DNA of 64,000 nucleotides from Bremia lactucae (taxonomy: Eukaryota; Oomycota; Peronosporomycetes; Peronosporales; Peronosporaceae), in contig NC_090610.1 of the NCBI RefSeq assembly GCF_004359215.1, positions 8,273,227 to 8,337,226 of the forward strand, read 5' to 3'. The notes below the pieces were generated by a model that was not told the origin of the DNA, made no database searches, and saw only the letters and a list, made by a program, of their open reading frames with translations. Positions 53,701-64,000 of this stretch are shown piece by piece. Both the position numbers and the translations under genes were made by a program. The stretch's first letter is position 1, and each line of letters opens with the position of its first letter.

Positions 53701-56700
53701 CAGTCTACGACAATATTTCCGCGGTGGCTTCCTGCATGTAATTCTCGGACAATGCTTAGTGCATGTTTATTGGCTGACAGGAGTAAGGGAATGGAAGAGA
53801 GCACGAGCCACGAGGTTGGAGCTGGAGCAGAAATCGTTGTGGAGATTCGAGAAGCAGATAAAATTCTCTTTGGCTCTTCGGTCATTGCTACCGCCCAGAT
53901 TTCGTTGCAAAATTACTGTGCTGCGGCCTTGATCGCTGCAGAAAATGAATTAAATGGCAGTCAAGAAGTGATTGAGTTTCTTGCTCCAATTCGGGTGGCT
54001 CGGAAAAGTACAGACTGGTCTCGTGCCATACCGAATGCAAGTCGTATTCGTTTTGTAATGTGCTGTCGCCGGACGCTCACGACCCCATTTGCGGCTGTAG
54101 AGTCTGGTGAAGAAGGTAAATGCAGGCTTGACGTTATAAACGAGCTAAAGGATATACTTTCGGCATACCAATTAAAGAAAGAGTTAGACTTGCTAGTGAG
54201 ATCCAAATCACAACTCAAGCTCTTGCTGGAGCGCGAATTGGTGGATACTTCAACTAGTGGTACAAACATTCCAGCAGCATTACGATCAATACCGGGAGAC
54301 ACTTTAGAGGAAGAAAAGAAGGAATCGAGTCTGTCGCAGTATATTGCTGGTGTAAACGAAGACAGTCTCGAAGCTCGTGGTCGCGGCATAAATTCTGTTC
54401 GAGGCTCAGCTGTATCAGCGACAACTGAGGAATCTATTACCGATGAAACGTACGAAAATATGGGGGACGAGAAGCGGCTGACGGCTGTGTTGATCGGCGT
54501 GTCGAATATCCAGATTCCCATCGATATTATACATCGCAATTTTAAACACGCACATGTAACAACTGACCATATTGAGCCGAAAGTATACTGCACAATCACA
54601 TACCAAGAATCAACACGCTCGGCTCTTTCGGTGGTTGCCAAGGCTTCAGTCGGTTCTGTTGAAACAAATGACCAGGACCATTGTGGTGAAGACGGATCCG
54701 TAACTTCTTTGCGTGGAGCTGCAGCGATCAGATCATCAAGTAGTCATTCTCATTTGCAAAAGATACGCACGTATCAATTTCCAAGGGGCCAAACCTTAGG
54801 TCTCGATCTCATTTATCGAAACGGTCGTGTAATTGTTCAAGGTGTCGTGTGCGATGGCCCATGCGGAACTCTGGTCTACGAAGGCAAGATTCGCATTGGC
54901 GACTCGGTCGTCGCAGCCAACGGCAAGTCTATCGTGAACCTCCATCGCGATGCGTCCTTTGCTGTGATCGAAAAGGCAATGCGCTGGGATGAAGACGCTG
55001 GAGCGCCGATACTAGAGCAAGCACCTCTAGCCAAATTCACGCTGTCTTTTTTGTATCAGTCCACGACACCAGAGCGTATGACACACATTGATACATCTAG
55101 ACCCCCTTGTGCTCAAGCGACTGGCCAAGACGCTGGTATCCTAAAGTTTGACGCTGAGTGGAATCGCCGCGTGGAATTTGCTGAAACAATAAGCACGAAC
55201 ACGTCGGATGAGGAGTATGTGCTGGTGCGTGTATATTTACGAAATGAGACGTCAGACCACGGCTTATCAGCGTCACAAGAGTCAAGCATTGTGCCTTTTC
55301 TTTACTTCTTTGGTGAGGATGCTATGATGGATCATCTGGATCACAGCCGGCAGGACTCACGCTTTGACATACTACTAGCAGAGTGCTGGGTACCGTTACC
55401 ACCATCTTCGCTGTCAAATACCGCCAATCCCATGTTGATAGACGGAAACCCTATGGCGGAGCCATCAGCGCTTACTTTTAACGAGCGAATATGTGCTTTG
55501 TATTCGCCAAAGCAACGTGCACAGCAACACTCGGCGCTCGAAATAATTGGACAGCTACGATTAGCGCTTAAGTGGGATTATATCAATCCACTTAAAGCGG
55601 CTAACCAACATGGCGATTTAAGTCTTCATTTCCAGCTTGAAGTGGCACGAATATGCGTATCAATTGTCGACGATGGCGCGTGGAGCTCCGTGGCATCCGT
55701 TGCGGGACCTCAGCAATCAAAAGAGGTCTTGTGCATTTCTTTGTCAGATCAAGATGCTTCTGCAGGTGTCCAATTAAGCTTCGACCAGATATCGGATGGG
55801 AAACAAGTCGTCAATGCAAGAATCGGACACTTTCAAATTGATAGCCAGCTTCTAGACACTAACTATCCAGTGTTGCTGCGTCCTATGCGTCTTGTTGATA
55901 CGCAAATGCAAGAGGAAGCGTACACGATGGCGCGCGATCGAGGAGGGAACGATAATAATGGAAAATTGAATAGCTTGATGCTTCTACCAACGGTGCAGCT
56001 GATGGCAGTATTTAGACGCCATTCGAATGTGGTCGAATTTGATTACATATTTGGTCAACTGCAAGAGCTGGAAATCAAGCTTGAAGACGCGACGCTTGTG
56101 GCATTGGCCCATGTATTTTCAGGGGTAAACTGGTCTCACACAGCATCTAAATCTCGTGTGAACAAGGAACAGATGAAAAGTGAGGATGAATTTGGATCAA
56201 ATTTAGCACTTAAGCTATTGGAAATTGAATGGTCTACTCCCACGTTGCTGTCGACGGCTGCAGGTGGGCGCTTAGCGAGCTCACGAAATGGAGGTGGATC
56301 AAACACAAAAGTACTTCTTCATTGGCTCCTTCTTTGTCCTGTGAAGGTAAACGTTACATTTACAAGTACTACTGACCGATCGTTACTTCTATCATTGGTA
56401 CGCATTTTGCATCTTTATTTTCTGGGCATTTGTATAGCCTCTTAATATATGTGACTGTGACCAGTTATCGCCCGATATGTCACCATTGCTCAGTACTCTC
56501 ATAAGTGCAGCAGCGGCTCTAGTGTCTAACTTAGATCAAGCTCCAATCCGAGTACCAGAATTTTACGTAGAAAATTTACTGGAAACAACACACACTTTGG
56601 CCTTCTATGCCATGCAGCACTATCTCCACCACGGGTTGCGTAGTTGGTACAGTATCATGGGCTCTGTTGATTTCTTGGGAAACCCAATTGGACTGGTGAG

Positions 56701-58380
56701 TACACTTGGAACAGGGGTCAAGGATTTCTTTTATACACCAGCTCAAATGTTGCTGGAAGACGAAAACGGTTTGCGAATTGACAATTTGCGAACTGGCATG
56801 ACAAAAGGCTCAAAAAGTTTGTTGCGTAATACTGCGGTTGGAATCTTTCACACAACGGGAAAAATTACTGAAACTCTTGGAAAGGGTATCGCGTTGTTGG
56901 CAATGGATGAACAGTATAACGTCCAGCGACAGCGAGCATCTACCCGACAAATTAAAAAGATTAATGATTTGGGAGATGCCATTGCAGAGGGTAGTAAGGG
57001 GCTTGTTGGAGGCGTCTGGGATGGTATTAAGGGTGTCGTGGCTGCACCAGTTCGTGGTGCCGAACAAAATGGCGCGAGTGGATTCGTCGTTGGTATTGGT
57101 AAAGGCGTAGCAGGATTAATCGTCAAGCCCACTGCAGGTTTCTTAGACTTGCTTACGAGTCTTTCGCGAGGGGCAAAAACAAGTGCCGAATCACTGGATG
57201 GCACAGATCGCAACGCATTTGACACAGTCACACGCTTCAGGCTACCGCGACGTTTCTGGTACGTAAAGATGCGAAATTTTGAGTCACAAAAAGTTGAATA
57301 TCACTTTTTCTTTAATGCTTGTGATCGCAGTCCGGATGGTGTTTTAGTTTCGTACTCGGATCGAGAAGCTCGAGGCTATGCGGTGTTGCTGCTCACGTCC
57401 CTTGACGCCACTGACGAGTATAAATGATGATGTATTTATTTTAACATGCTTACTAACACTCATGTCGCTATAGCTACGTGTATCATTTAGACTACGGTAT
57501 GGAGCCTCATCGCGGCCTCTTATTGCTCACAGATAAGCGTCTCATATGTTTAAGTGGCAAAAACGGGCAAAAACTTTGGGAGGTTGCTCTGGACTCAACG
57601 CTTGAGATCGTGGTCGACGGCGCGACGCTTAAAGTTGGTCAGACTACATCACCTTCGAGGTCATACGAAATCGAGTGCGATAATGGCGTTGCGGCGACGA
57701 ACCTTCGAGTCGCTGTCGAGTCAGCTCGTGTTGACGTTTCAGCTACAAGGTATTTGCTTTTAAACTTGGAAAAGAGTCAAGAAGAAGTTCGTATCACACG
57801 AAATGGACGATGTGGAAGTGGAGCTGGAGACATCACGATGAACGGAGAAGATCGCACAGACCTATACGTACTGATGGAGAGTGTTCACGACAGGACAGTC
57901 TGTGGTCTGTCAAACGAGGACTTACAGTCGCAGCCGCTTCGCTCCGTTCGAGTCGAAGTATGTCATTTGCAAAATAAAGATGCTCACGCGAATGTTCCAG
58001 GGCGAGCAATCGATAAGGTGCTGTCGTTCAGTGTATTTCAAATTCAAGTGTATGGAGGACCATACCAGTGGACAGTCTTCCGCCGGTTTAGCGAATTCCG
58101 TGCGTTGTGCTCGCAGCTAGAAGTCGCAGGATATATGCTGGATGGACTTCCACCACTTCCAGCCCGGACTTTTCTCTTGAGTACACGAGAACCCGTGGCA
58201 AAGTATCGACAAGAAGCTCTAAACATATTTTTACAAGAGGCCATAATGCATTCCAGTATCAGTCGTAGTGCCCCAATGCTCAATTTTCTTACCCGAGAAG
58301 CACGCGAGGTGCGGGTGAGTTTGCCGCCTCTTTCGCCTACTGGTGAAAGATCGTCCCAACGCGCTGGAGACTCACCATAA
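41713..58380 (+). CDS. VPS13: VPS13-family bridge-like lipid transfer protein, 3 exons, with PDZ-like and PX domains (about 5514 aa)
   Basis: Exons are 41713-56397, 56465-57417 and 57474-58380; both junctions keep frame. I chose the ATG at 41713 because MFLQRYVHVVLDAVLGSYV is the family's usual first turn; the longer frame opens with GTG at 41668. Domains: chorein N-terminus (1 to about 120), long beta-groove repeats, a PH-like patch (FYSSTWRKRYLVL, about 2393), VAB/SHR-BD repeats (LWPPIILENLIPYELLYR about 3190; FVPFKIKNECSN about 3680), C2-like (about 3945-4070), PDZ-like (TLGLDLIYRNGRVIVQGVV, 4357-4450), VPS13 C-terminal (DFLGNPIGLVSTLGTGVKDF, about 4960), PH-like (GLLLLTDKRLICL, about 5220), and PX (RRFSEF, LPPLPAR; about 5370-5490). 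VPS13 moves bulk phospholipid at organelle contact sites. PX and C2 suggest phosphoinositide targeting. No stops or frameshifts. It is larger than human VPS13 proteins (about 3100-4400 aa). Confidence 0.92.
56398..56464 (+). other. VPS13 intron 1 (67 nt)
   Basis: GTACGC...GACCAG, phase 0. It contains in-frame stops, so it must be removed to join the repeat region to LSPDMSPLLSTLISAAAALV. An alternative donor, GTAAAC at 56346, would also be phase 0. Confidence 0.75.
57418..57473 (+). other. VPS13 intron 2 (56 nt)
   Basis: GTATAAATG...GCTATAG, phase 2, with a textbook branch site TTACTAAC about 20 nt before the acceptor. Splicing joins DATD to YVYHLDYGMEP in frame. Confidence 0.85.
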
Positions 58381-58605
58381 AGACGATAATGTATGGCACT
58401 CCGACACATTTGCATGCTTGTATTGGCAATCGGGTTTCACTAATGCGTACTATTTTTTTTATTCAAGCACTTGGCTGCACGAGCAAGTAGTGCATTACAT
58501 GCTTTATCATTAAATGAAGCCACCGTAAAATGGCAATTTGCTTACGGCATTCGCAATAAATCTAGCGCTTGAAAAATGCAAACGCTACCGATGACATTAA
58601 AATGT

Positions 58606-60987
58606 CTACTGTTTCGAATCTTGCTGCTTTGCTTGTAATTGTAGTACTTGCTCGTAGTCTGTACACAGGTGATCAAGCAACATGCGGTTTGCTAACACGA
58701 CTTGACCAAATTCATCAGTGGTAGCTTCTTTAAACTCCACAAATTCAAAAGTTTCATGGAATTCGTCCAAGCTGTGAATGTTGACGCTGTCGTCACATTT
58801 TGGTGGTGACTTCGGAGCGATGAAACGATTTAAATACATAATACGACCAGGGGGAAACAGTGGATCGTGACGTAGCACATCATCATCATCACAAAGCTTT
58901 TTTAACTTCTTCTTTGCCTCACTCGAAGTTTCGTCTCGTTGGTCCGGGAAATACGTGTCGCTATGACTGTTCGTTTTATCCAATTCATTTCCCGGCAAAG
59001 ATTTTGTTTCGTTACCACTATCCCTCTGGATAAACGGCACCTTGCGCGACATCGATTCCACAACAACGTCGAATTCTTTGTGTACAGCACTATTCAATGC
59101 TGCCGTCTCTTCCTTGATCGATTGTACATAGTTTTGCACATTTGACGTGACAGCACTGGATACTATCGACCTGTGGCAATCAGCGAGGTGTTATATAAGC
59201 CTTTTCACAATGATACCAAGTCGTAATGCTCCGTACACTTGCTCACTTATCCTTGATGGAAATGACGTGCGCAGTTTGTCAATAGCGGCGTCAATTTGAG
59301 AGTACAGAAGCTGCAGCTGCGACGATTCTGGCATGGCAGACTTCAATTATCGAAACACTAAACCAAACAAGCTTGCTTTAAACATACCCGATCCATCGCC
59401 ACGCTTCAGCAGTGTTTTCGTTCCTTCAACTGTATTGTACAATACTTTCTTCACCTCGGCCAGCACATTATCAAGCTCCTCGGGTTTGTTCACAACAGGC
59501 ACTAGCCGTTCAAGAGCAATAAAACTATCACTTATGCGCTGCTGCCATAATGAATCGCCTACTTAATCACAATCGAGTAAATAAAACAACAATCTTTCTT
59601 AAGTGACTACTATCATCTCGTTACCTTCTTTTAATTTTAAAAGCTTCTTAAGGTACGAATCGTGCTTTAATAAGCTTCTATCCATCGTAATTATCGAATA
59701 AGCGGCGTCCAATTTGTCACTTAAAAGAGCGTCAACTTCGCTTGCGATATTGTTCAAAGCTAGCTGCGAGCAAACGCAATACAATTAGTGTCAAAATTTG
59801 TTTTCCATCGTCACAGACGCCAAAACAAGAACGTATCGCACCGTTTTCACCTCATTAAGCTTGGCCATTGCATTGTTTGTACGTTGCTTAAGCTTCAAAG
59901 GGCCCTTCACGTTCCAAAGCGCTGATTGGAGCTCATTCAGCTTCGCACGCTGATGTTTCTCAACAGCTAGCTTTTGTTTCCGATATACCTCCACAACCAT
60001 GTCTCGTAACGCCGACCGCCAATTAAATTGTCGTATCTCCTCTTGCAACTGCATCAGCGAATGCTGATGCAGTCGTGGGACACAATCGTAGCCATTTACA
60101 ACTGACGTCACAACGTCGTAGCTACTCGCCGCCAATTCTCGTGTCACACATGCTGGTGTTCCAAAAGCAAAGCAGTGAATTTTTGGAAAACTATCCTTGA
60201 GCTGCATGGTACTTAGAGCAGCAACAGCAGCTCCTAAACTGTGGCCCGTCGCTACAACTTTGTAGTCGATATATCTTTCCGAAAACTTCACGAGGTCGTC
60301 GCGCAAGTGACGCACAAGCCACGTGGCCGCATGCACCATACCGCGATGACCTTGTCCATTCAGAAAAGGCTCATTTTGCAAGCATAAATCCGTGCAAAAG
60401 TCCAACAGGGACGCTGTGCCACGTACCACAAGCACGAGTTCGCGGTGCTCATGGTCCGCCACGATAACGCATCTCGGAGACACAACACCGCCTGAATGCG
60501 ATCGTAAGACTTGACTTTGTAGGATATTAGCCTCTTCACAGAATGCAGCGTCCGAGGGCGCATACACGGCGTCGCACATGCGCACATAGCGCAAAAGCTT
60601 GGTAAGCAATTCCTAGAAAAGTAGCACTTTTTCTATCATCCAAGTGAAAATCATATGATTATCTTAACTCAATACCTTTTCCATCACGGCCGGCATTTTT
60701 GTATATTCATTACGAGCTTCATTGGCCCGCAATTGCGTTTTGTACTGAGCTAAGACCGAGAGACCAACTAGCCAATCCGAGGCGTTCCAATTCTTTAACA
60801 CGATGCTGTGTCGTAGCAGCCCCAAACTCTCGGATAAAACCTTGAGCGCCGGCACCATCTCGTCCGATAGCTCCTTCGCCGTGGCACGTAATTTCTTGCT
60901 AAGAATGCCATCTAAATTAAGCCCTTTCGAAACGCTAAACGCCGCCCAATGGCTTCGTTGCAACCTAGTCTGCAGATGTCGTCGCAT
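58606..60987 (-). CDS. Class 3 lipase, sn1-diacylglycerol-lipase-like, 6 exons (about 682 aa)
   Basis: Exons on the minus strand: 60987-60676, 60612-59842, 59763-59625, 59558-59388, 59327-59237 and 59170-58606. All junctions are GT-AG and in frame, and introns are 60-78 nt. The core has VVRGTASLLDFCTDL (oxyanion-side motif), HRGMVHAATWL, nucleophile elbow ATGHSLGAAVAAL (GxSxG), FAFGTPACVT, an Asp in NGYDCVPRLH and a following His, which is the Ser-Asp-His lipase_3 triad. The N-terminal ~100 residues are helical, the middle is coiled-coil-like, and the C-terminus has FPPGRIMYLNRF, as in DAG-lipase-type proteins. It probably hydrolyses diacylglycerol or phospholipid on the cytosolic face of membranes. 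No transmembrane segment is evident, unlike animal DAGL. The third-exon acceptor and the short exon 5 boundaries are the least certain. It is convergent with VPS13 (225 bp apart). Confidence 0.85.
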
Positions 60988-61174
60988 TCTTCAATTAAAG
61001 ATGGCTTCCTTCAAGTCGTTTTCAATTTCCACCAATCAAATACATCAACACTTTTGATTTGATGAAAATAAGTATTAAAGAAAGAAAAGAAGAAGCAAAA
61101 ACGCACGACTTCTCTGCTCGACTGCTTGCGCCTCCGCATTCGTGTCAAGGCCAGGAGCCACTTCCCTCGTTGCG
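60988..61174. promoter_or_regulatory. Divergent promoter region, lipase / Rab21
   Basis: Only 187 bp separate the two start codons, so the core promoters must overlap or abut. It contains a CCAAT-like CACCAATCAAATAC (about 61031). No TATA box is obvious. Confidence 0.5.
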
Positions 61175-62077
61175 ATGAGCGAGCGCTCCACTAGGAAGTT
61201 CAAAGTCGTTTTATTAGGCGAAGGTACACCATTTTCTAGTCTCTTTACACGCGTTCCCCCTTGTTTACATCCGCTTTCTGCAGGCCGCGTTGGCAAGACG
61301 TCGATTCTATTGCGTTACATTAAGGGTGAATACAACGACCAGCAAGTATCGACACTACAAGCCTCGTATCTAGATAAAAGGTTGCTTGTCGACAATCGAC
61401 GTATAGCGCTCTCGCTCTGGGATACCGCGGGTCAGGAGCGATTTCATGCGTTGGGTCCCATATATTACCGAGACGCCGATGGCGCGCTGCTAGTGTACGA
61501 CATTACTGATGCCGAGTCCTTTCGCAAAGTTCGCACGTGGGTGCGTGAACTCCGGCGCATTGTGGGGGATGATATCTCGATCTGTATTGCTGGAAACAAG
61601 AGCGATTTGCACCGTAATCGCAAGGTGCCTGAGGACGAAGCCAAGCGCTATGCGGATTCAGTCGGCGCAGCGCACTTTGACACGTCTGCGAAACTTAATC
61701 GAGGACTCGAAGACGTGTTTGTAGAACTCACACGCCGTATGTTGAGCCGCACGGGTGGAAAAAAGAAAAAGGGGAGTGCATTGATTGCCGACGACGAGGA
61801 CGACGAGCCCTCAACGAGATCATCGATCAGCAGAGCTAGGCCTCAGCCATCCAGTCAGCCACAGTCACAAAGACAGCAGATCCCGACTCAGCAGGTGCCT
61901 GAAGTCAGCAGGACCGAGGAGGTTCCGAGAAGTCGCCCTGGAGGACGAGGTCAACCTTTTCAAATTGCGGAGGATAATGACGTTCAATATAATATTGGGG
62001 CTCCAAAAAGTGCGGGACTGCGAGTGAGGGGAGCGACGCATGTGGACACTGGCAAGGCCAAGAGCGGCTGTTGCTAA
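61175..62077 (+). CDS. RAB21: Rab21-type small GTPase, 2 exons (about 280 aa)
   Basis: Exons are 61175-61223 and 61284-62077. The start is ATG (MSERSTRKFKVVLLGEG); an upstream in-frame GTG is not needed. After splicing the P-loop reads GEGRVGKTS. Switch I has TLQASYLDKRL, switch II LWDTAGQERFHALGPIYYRD, then VYDITDAESF, GNKSDL and ETSAK-like DTSAKLNRG. TLQAS and HALGPIYYRD are hallmarks of Rab21 (Rab5/22 branch). The C-terminus ends SGCC for double geranylgeranylation. The linker before it is long (about 90 residues, Ser/Gln/Arg-rich with KKKKG), making the protein about 55 residues longer than animal Rab21. Expected role: early endosome traffic and integrin-like cargo recycling in animals; in oomycetes only endosomal function is inferred. 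Confidence 0.92.
   Translation: MSERSTRKFKVVLLGEGTPFSSLFTRVPPCLHPLSAGRVGKTSILLRYIKGEYNDQQVSTLQASYLDKRLLVDNRRIALSLWDTAGQERFHALGPIYYRDADGALLVYDITDAESFRKVRTWVRELRRIVGDDISICIAGNKSDLHRNRKVPEDEAKRYADSVGAAHFDTSAKLNRGLEDVFVELTRRMLSRTGGKKKKGSALIADDEDDEPSTRSSISRARPQPSSQPQSQRQQIPTQQVPEVSRTEEVPRSRPGGRGQPFQIAEDNDVQYNIGAPKSAGLRVRGATHVDTGKAKSGCC
61224..61283 (+). other. Rab21 intron (60 nt) inside the P-loop
   Basis: GTACACC...TTTCTGCAG, phase 1, splitting the Gly codon of GEG-RVGKTS. It is 60 nt with no stop, so retention would insert 20 residues into the nucleotide-binding loop without a frameshift. Confidence 0.9.
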
Positions 62078-62278
62078 GAAAAATTGAGGATTTTATACGA
62101 CGATGAAAAGGATAAAAAAATAATTCAAATACATTTATGAAGTGATTCTAAGTACTAACGAGTTGAAGAGCAAGTCGATAGGAGGAGCACAATTTCAAAG
62201 AAAAGAAATATTTTAATATTTGATTCTGGCATTGTGACTAAATGTGACTAACATAAGGTCAGCACATACATATATATT
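62078..62278. other. Rab21 3' flank
   Basis: AT-rich, with no ORF. Probably the 3' UTR and intergenic DNA. Confidence 0.5.
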
Positions 62279-62510
62279 TGTAACGGGGTGTCCGGTTACA
62301 TAAATATAATTTTCTTTAAGAGAAAAATATATTTGAAGAGCCAAATATTATCCACTATAGTTAGATCTATAAAGTCCCGATATTTCAAAATTTGGTAATA
62401 TTGAGGTAACAAGACAATAGTTTTGTTCATTGGTTGATTAAAGTTTAATCAACCCCGCCAAGCGTTACAAGACACGATTGGGCACCCATAAATTAAATAG
62501 GATTTTAATC
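62279..62510 (+). repeat. L2-family LTR fragment
   Basis: It starts TGTAACGGGGTGTCCGG and contains CAAAATTTGGTAATATTGAG, GTTCATTGGTTGATTAAAG and AACCCCGCCAAGCGTTACAAG, all shared with the LTR at 27478. The 3' half is missing. It lies about 200 bp after the Rab21 stop, the closest mobile-element remnant to a host gene's end here. Confidence 0.7.
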
Positions 62511-62696
62511 TTCTTACCTTTTTAAATAGAAAAAGAGTATTGTATGATTTATCTACCGAAGTTACCTATTACAATAGGATTTAGGACAATCAAATTTGTG
62601 CTGGGACATTTTTCCACACCACGAATTTCCTTCGTTCTGTTTACCATTCAAAAGCCGTTTTTCGACTTAAGCTGCTACACAGAATGCATATAGCAG

Positions 62697-62768
62697 TGCT
62701 CCCTGCCAGGATCGAGCTAGTGACCTTTAGTTTATGAGACTGACAAATACCATTATTACCGAAGATGC
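62697..62768 (-). tRNA. tRNA-Met-like relic (CAU)
   Basis: The minus strand has GTCAGTCTCATAAACTAAAGG, very like the anticodon arm of nuclear elongator tRNA-Met, followed by CTAGCTCGATCCTGGC (T arm with the internal B-box-like TCGATCC) and the acceptor end AGGGAGC. The 5' acceptor GCATCTT pairs 6 of 7 with G-U pairs, but the D arm does not fold. It is most likely a pseudogene or the tRNA-derived head of a SINE. Confidence 0.45.
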
Positions 62769-62879
62769 AGTACATTTCTAACAGGACAGTGTCATGCAGT
62801 CTTTCATAAGATTGTCTAAAACAAAGTAAGCTAAGCAAAAAAGGTTTATAAGATAATTTTCCGTTTCAATAAAATGCTT

Positions 62880-64000
62880 ACGAAATGAAATTTTTGGTCT
62901 TTCAAAACAGGCTGGAGAATTTGGGGACGTGAATGTCCCGGCCTCTAAGAGGCGAATTGTCTCTACTCCGAGGCAGGGGAGACGCGATGCGTCTAAACCC
63001 TCGCAAAGCGATACGAGCGAGCAATTGCATACGCTTGTAAATGGTGTAATCGGTAACATCGAGTCAGAAGTTAGCCTTGCGGCAATCCCTTCGTTACATG
63101 CTCTTTTAAAGCTGAACGAAATGTCTATTGATGAGAGCGGTCGAGCCTTAAAAGCTGGTGAATGGTGGTCATTTCGACCAACGATTGAGTTAATCTCATC
63201 GTCACTTCCGGACGAAGCTGTCATGGATGACACAAAAGCTGCACTTAATGTGTGGAGTGGGTCATCGATCCGTAAAGATCATAAAGATCCATTTTACTCC
63301 TTGATTAAGGAATTCCAAGATGGGTATGTACCAATCCACAATCTGTTTTACCCCCGGATAGAGGTATCCGTCATGAAATTGACTTCGTTCCTGGAACCAA
63401 ATACTGTAGCACACGAGAGTGGCCTTTACCAAAGGAACAGTGTAAAGTCATTGACGAATTCTTCCGTGCTAAGCAGAGGCTGGAATGGTACGAGAGAGCA
63501 AATCCCTCCATTCGACACCGACATTTTGTGTCAAAAAGCCGAACGGTAAATGGCGCGTTGTACAAGCTTACAATCAGTTTAATGCTGCCACCATACCAGC
63601 ACAAATCCCCATACCTCGAAAGGATGTTCTCCAGAACAGTATGGTGGGATATGTACGATGTACAGTGCACTTTACTTAGTCGATGATTTTACCAACTGCT
63701 CATGCGAGCTTGCGATATTCCGCTTAGAGCGGTTAGCACCCCAAGCAATATGCTATGGGAATGGTTGGTTATGCCACAAGGGCTTTCCAACGCCACTACA
63801 ACATTAAATAGTCTAGTGACGTAACTGTTCGGCCCTCATCGAGGTTATGCACATACTTATTTTGATGACACTTTTGTCCATAGTCGTGCGGAGCAGGGTC
63901 TATCGGATGTGAAAAACCATATAGACCATTTGCGAGCAGTGCTCGAGTGTACGCGCACGAATAAATTGTATGCTAATGTATCTAAATGCATTTTTGGTGC
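62880..64000 (+). mobile_element. Degenerate Ty3/gypsy pol (copy 7), runs off the window
   Basis: A protease-RT linker ORF (62929-63549; MNVPASKRRIVSTPRQGRRD) shares its start with copy 5's MNVPASMRRIAF. RT follows in shifted frames: VRHEIDLVPGT (about 63370), MVRESKSLHSTPTFCVKKPN and WRVVQAYNQFNAATIPAQIP (63485-63640), SNMLWEWLVMPQGLSNA (about 63740), the catalytic YFDD with THTYFDDTFVHSR (about 63850), and HLRAVLECTRTNKLYAN. At least one frameshift near 63480 and two stops make it dead. Confidence 0.8.

Noticed and set aside
53961..54600. 226-codon minus-strand ORF inside VPS13 (53961-54641)
   Set aside because: Opposite a conserved coding exon, no motif. A shadow frame.
61142..61174. GTG start for Rab21
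   Set aside because: The ATG at 61175 precedes KFKVVLLGEG at the usual distance.

Overview
This window looks like nuclear DNA of an oomycete, most likely a Peronosporales species (Phytophthora or downy mildew type). Three observations support this. Host genes have very short GT-AG introns of 56-78 nt. Ty3/gypsy chromodomain elements and single-ORF Ty1/copia elements dominate. The conserved genes are typically eukaryotic (VPS13, a class 3 lipase, Rab21). I cannot name the species. Three runs of N (2948-3047, 19703-19802, 23132-23744) are assembly gaps.

Region 1, 1-41.0 kb, is a graveyard of nested mobile elements with no recognisable host gene. About 2.2 kb of unassigned DNA is followed by several decayed Ty3/gypsy copies carrying at least four LTR families, called L1-L4 here. 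Copy 1 (+) is at 3.05-5.1 kb, copy 3 (-) at 5.6-11.9 kb, copy 4 (+) at 12.25-16.6 kb, copy 2 (-) at 20.5-25.2 kb and copy 5 (+) at 25.2-28.0 kb. A degenerate hAT-like transposase (17.1-20.5 kb) is split by a non-autonomous L3 LTR element with a perfect ACGAC target duplication. A further gypsy copy (copy 6, -) runs from 40.98 kb down to 28.9 kb. Its RNase H region is interrupted by a young tandem Ty1/copia array (30596-40499) of two internal regions and three 267-bp LTRs, flanked by the target duplication GTCGC.

Region 2, 41.7-62.1 kb, holds three conserved host genes: a giant three-exon VPS13 lipid-transfer gene (+) that also encodes PDZ-like and PX domains, a six-exon class 3 (DAG-lipase-like) lipase (-), and a two-exon Rab21 GTPase (+). 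VPS13 and the lipase are convergent. The lipase and Rab21 are divergent and share a 187-bp intergenic region. All three products fit membrane-lipid and endosome biology, but no operon-like link is implied.

Region 3, 62.1-64 kb, returns to repeats: an L2 LTR piece, a tRNA-Met-like relic and a degenerate gypsy pol that runs off the window.

The most interesting signals are: (a) a protein-like reading frame on the strand opposite gypsy pol, between the chromodomain and the 3' LTR, recognisable in five copies from different LTR families; (b) a mitochondrial-type trnP-trnM pair inside one gypsy copy; (c) a copia primer site that matches the initiator-tRNA-Met anticodon arm and overlaps the gag-pol start codon.
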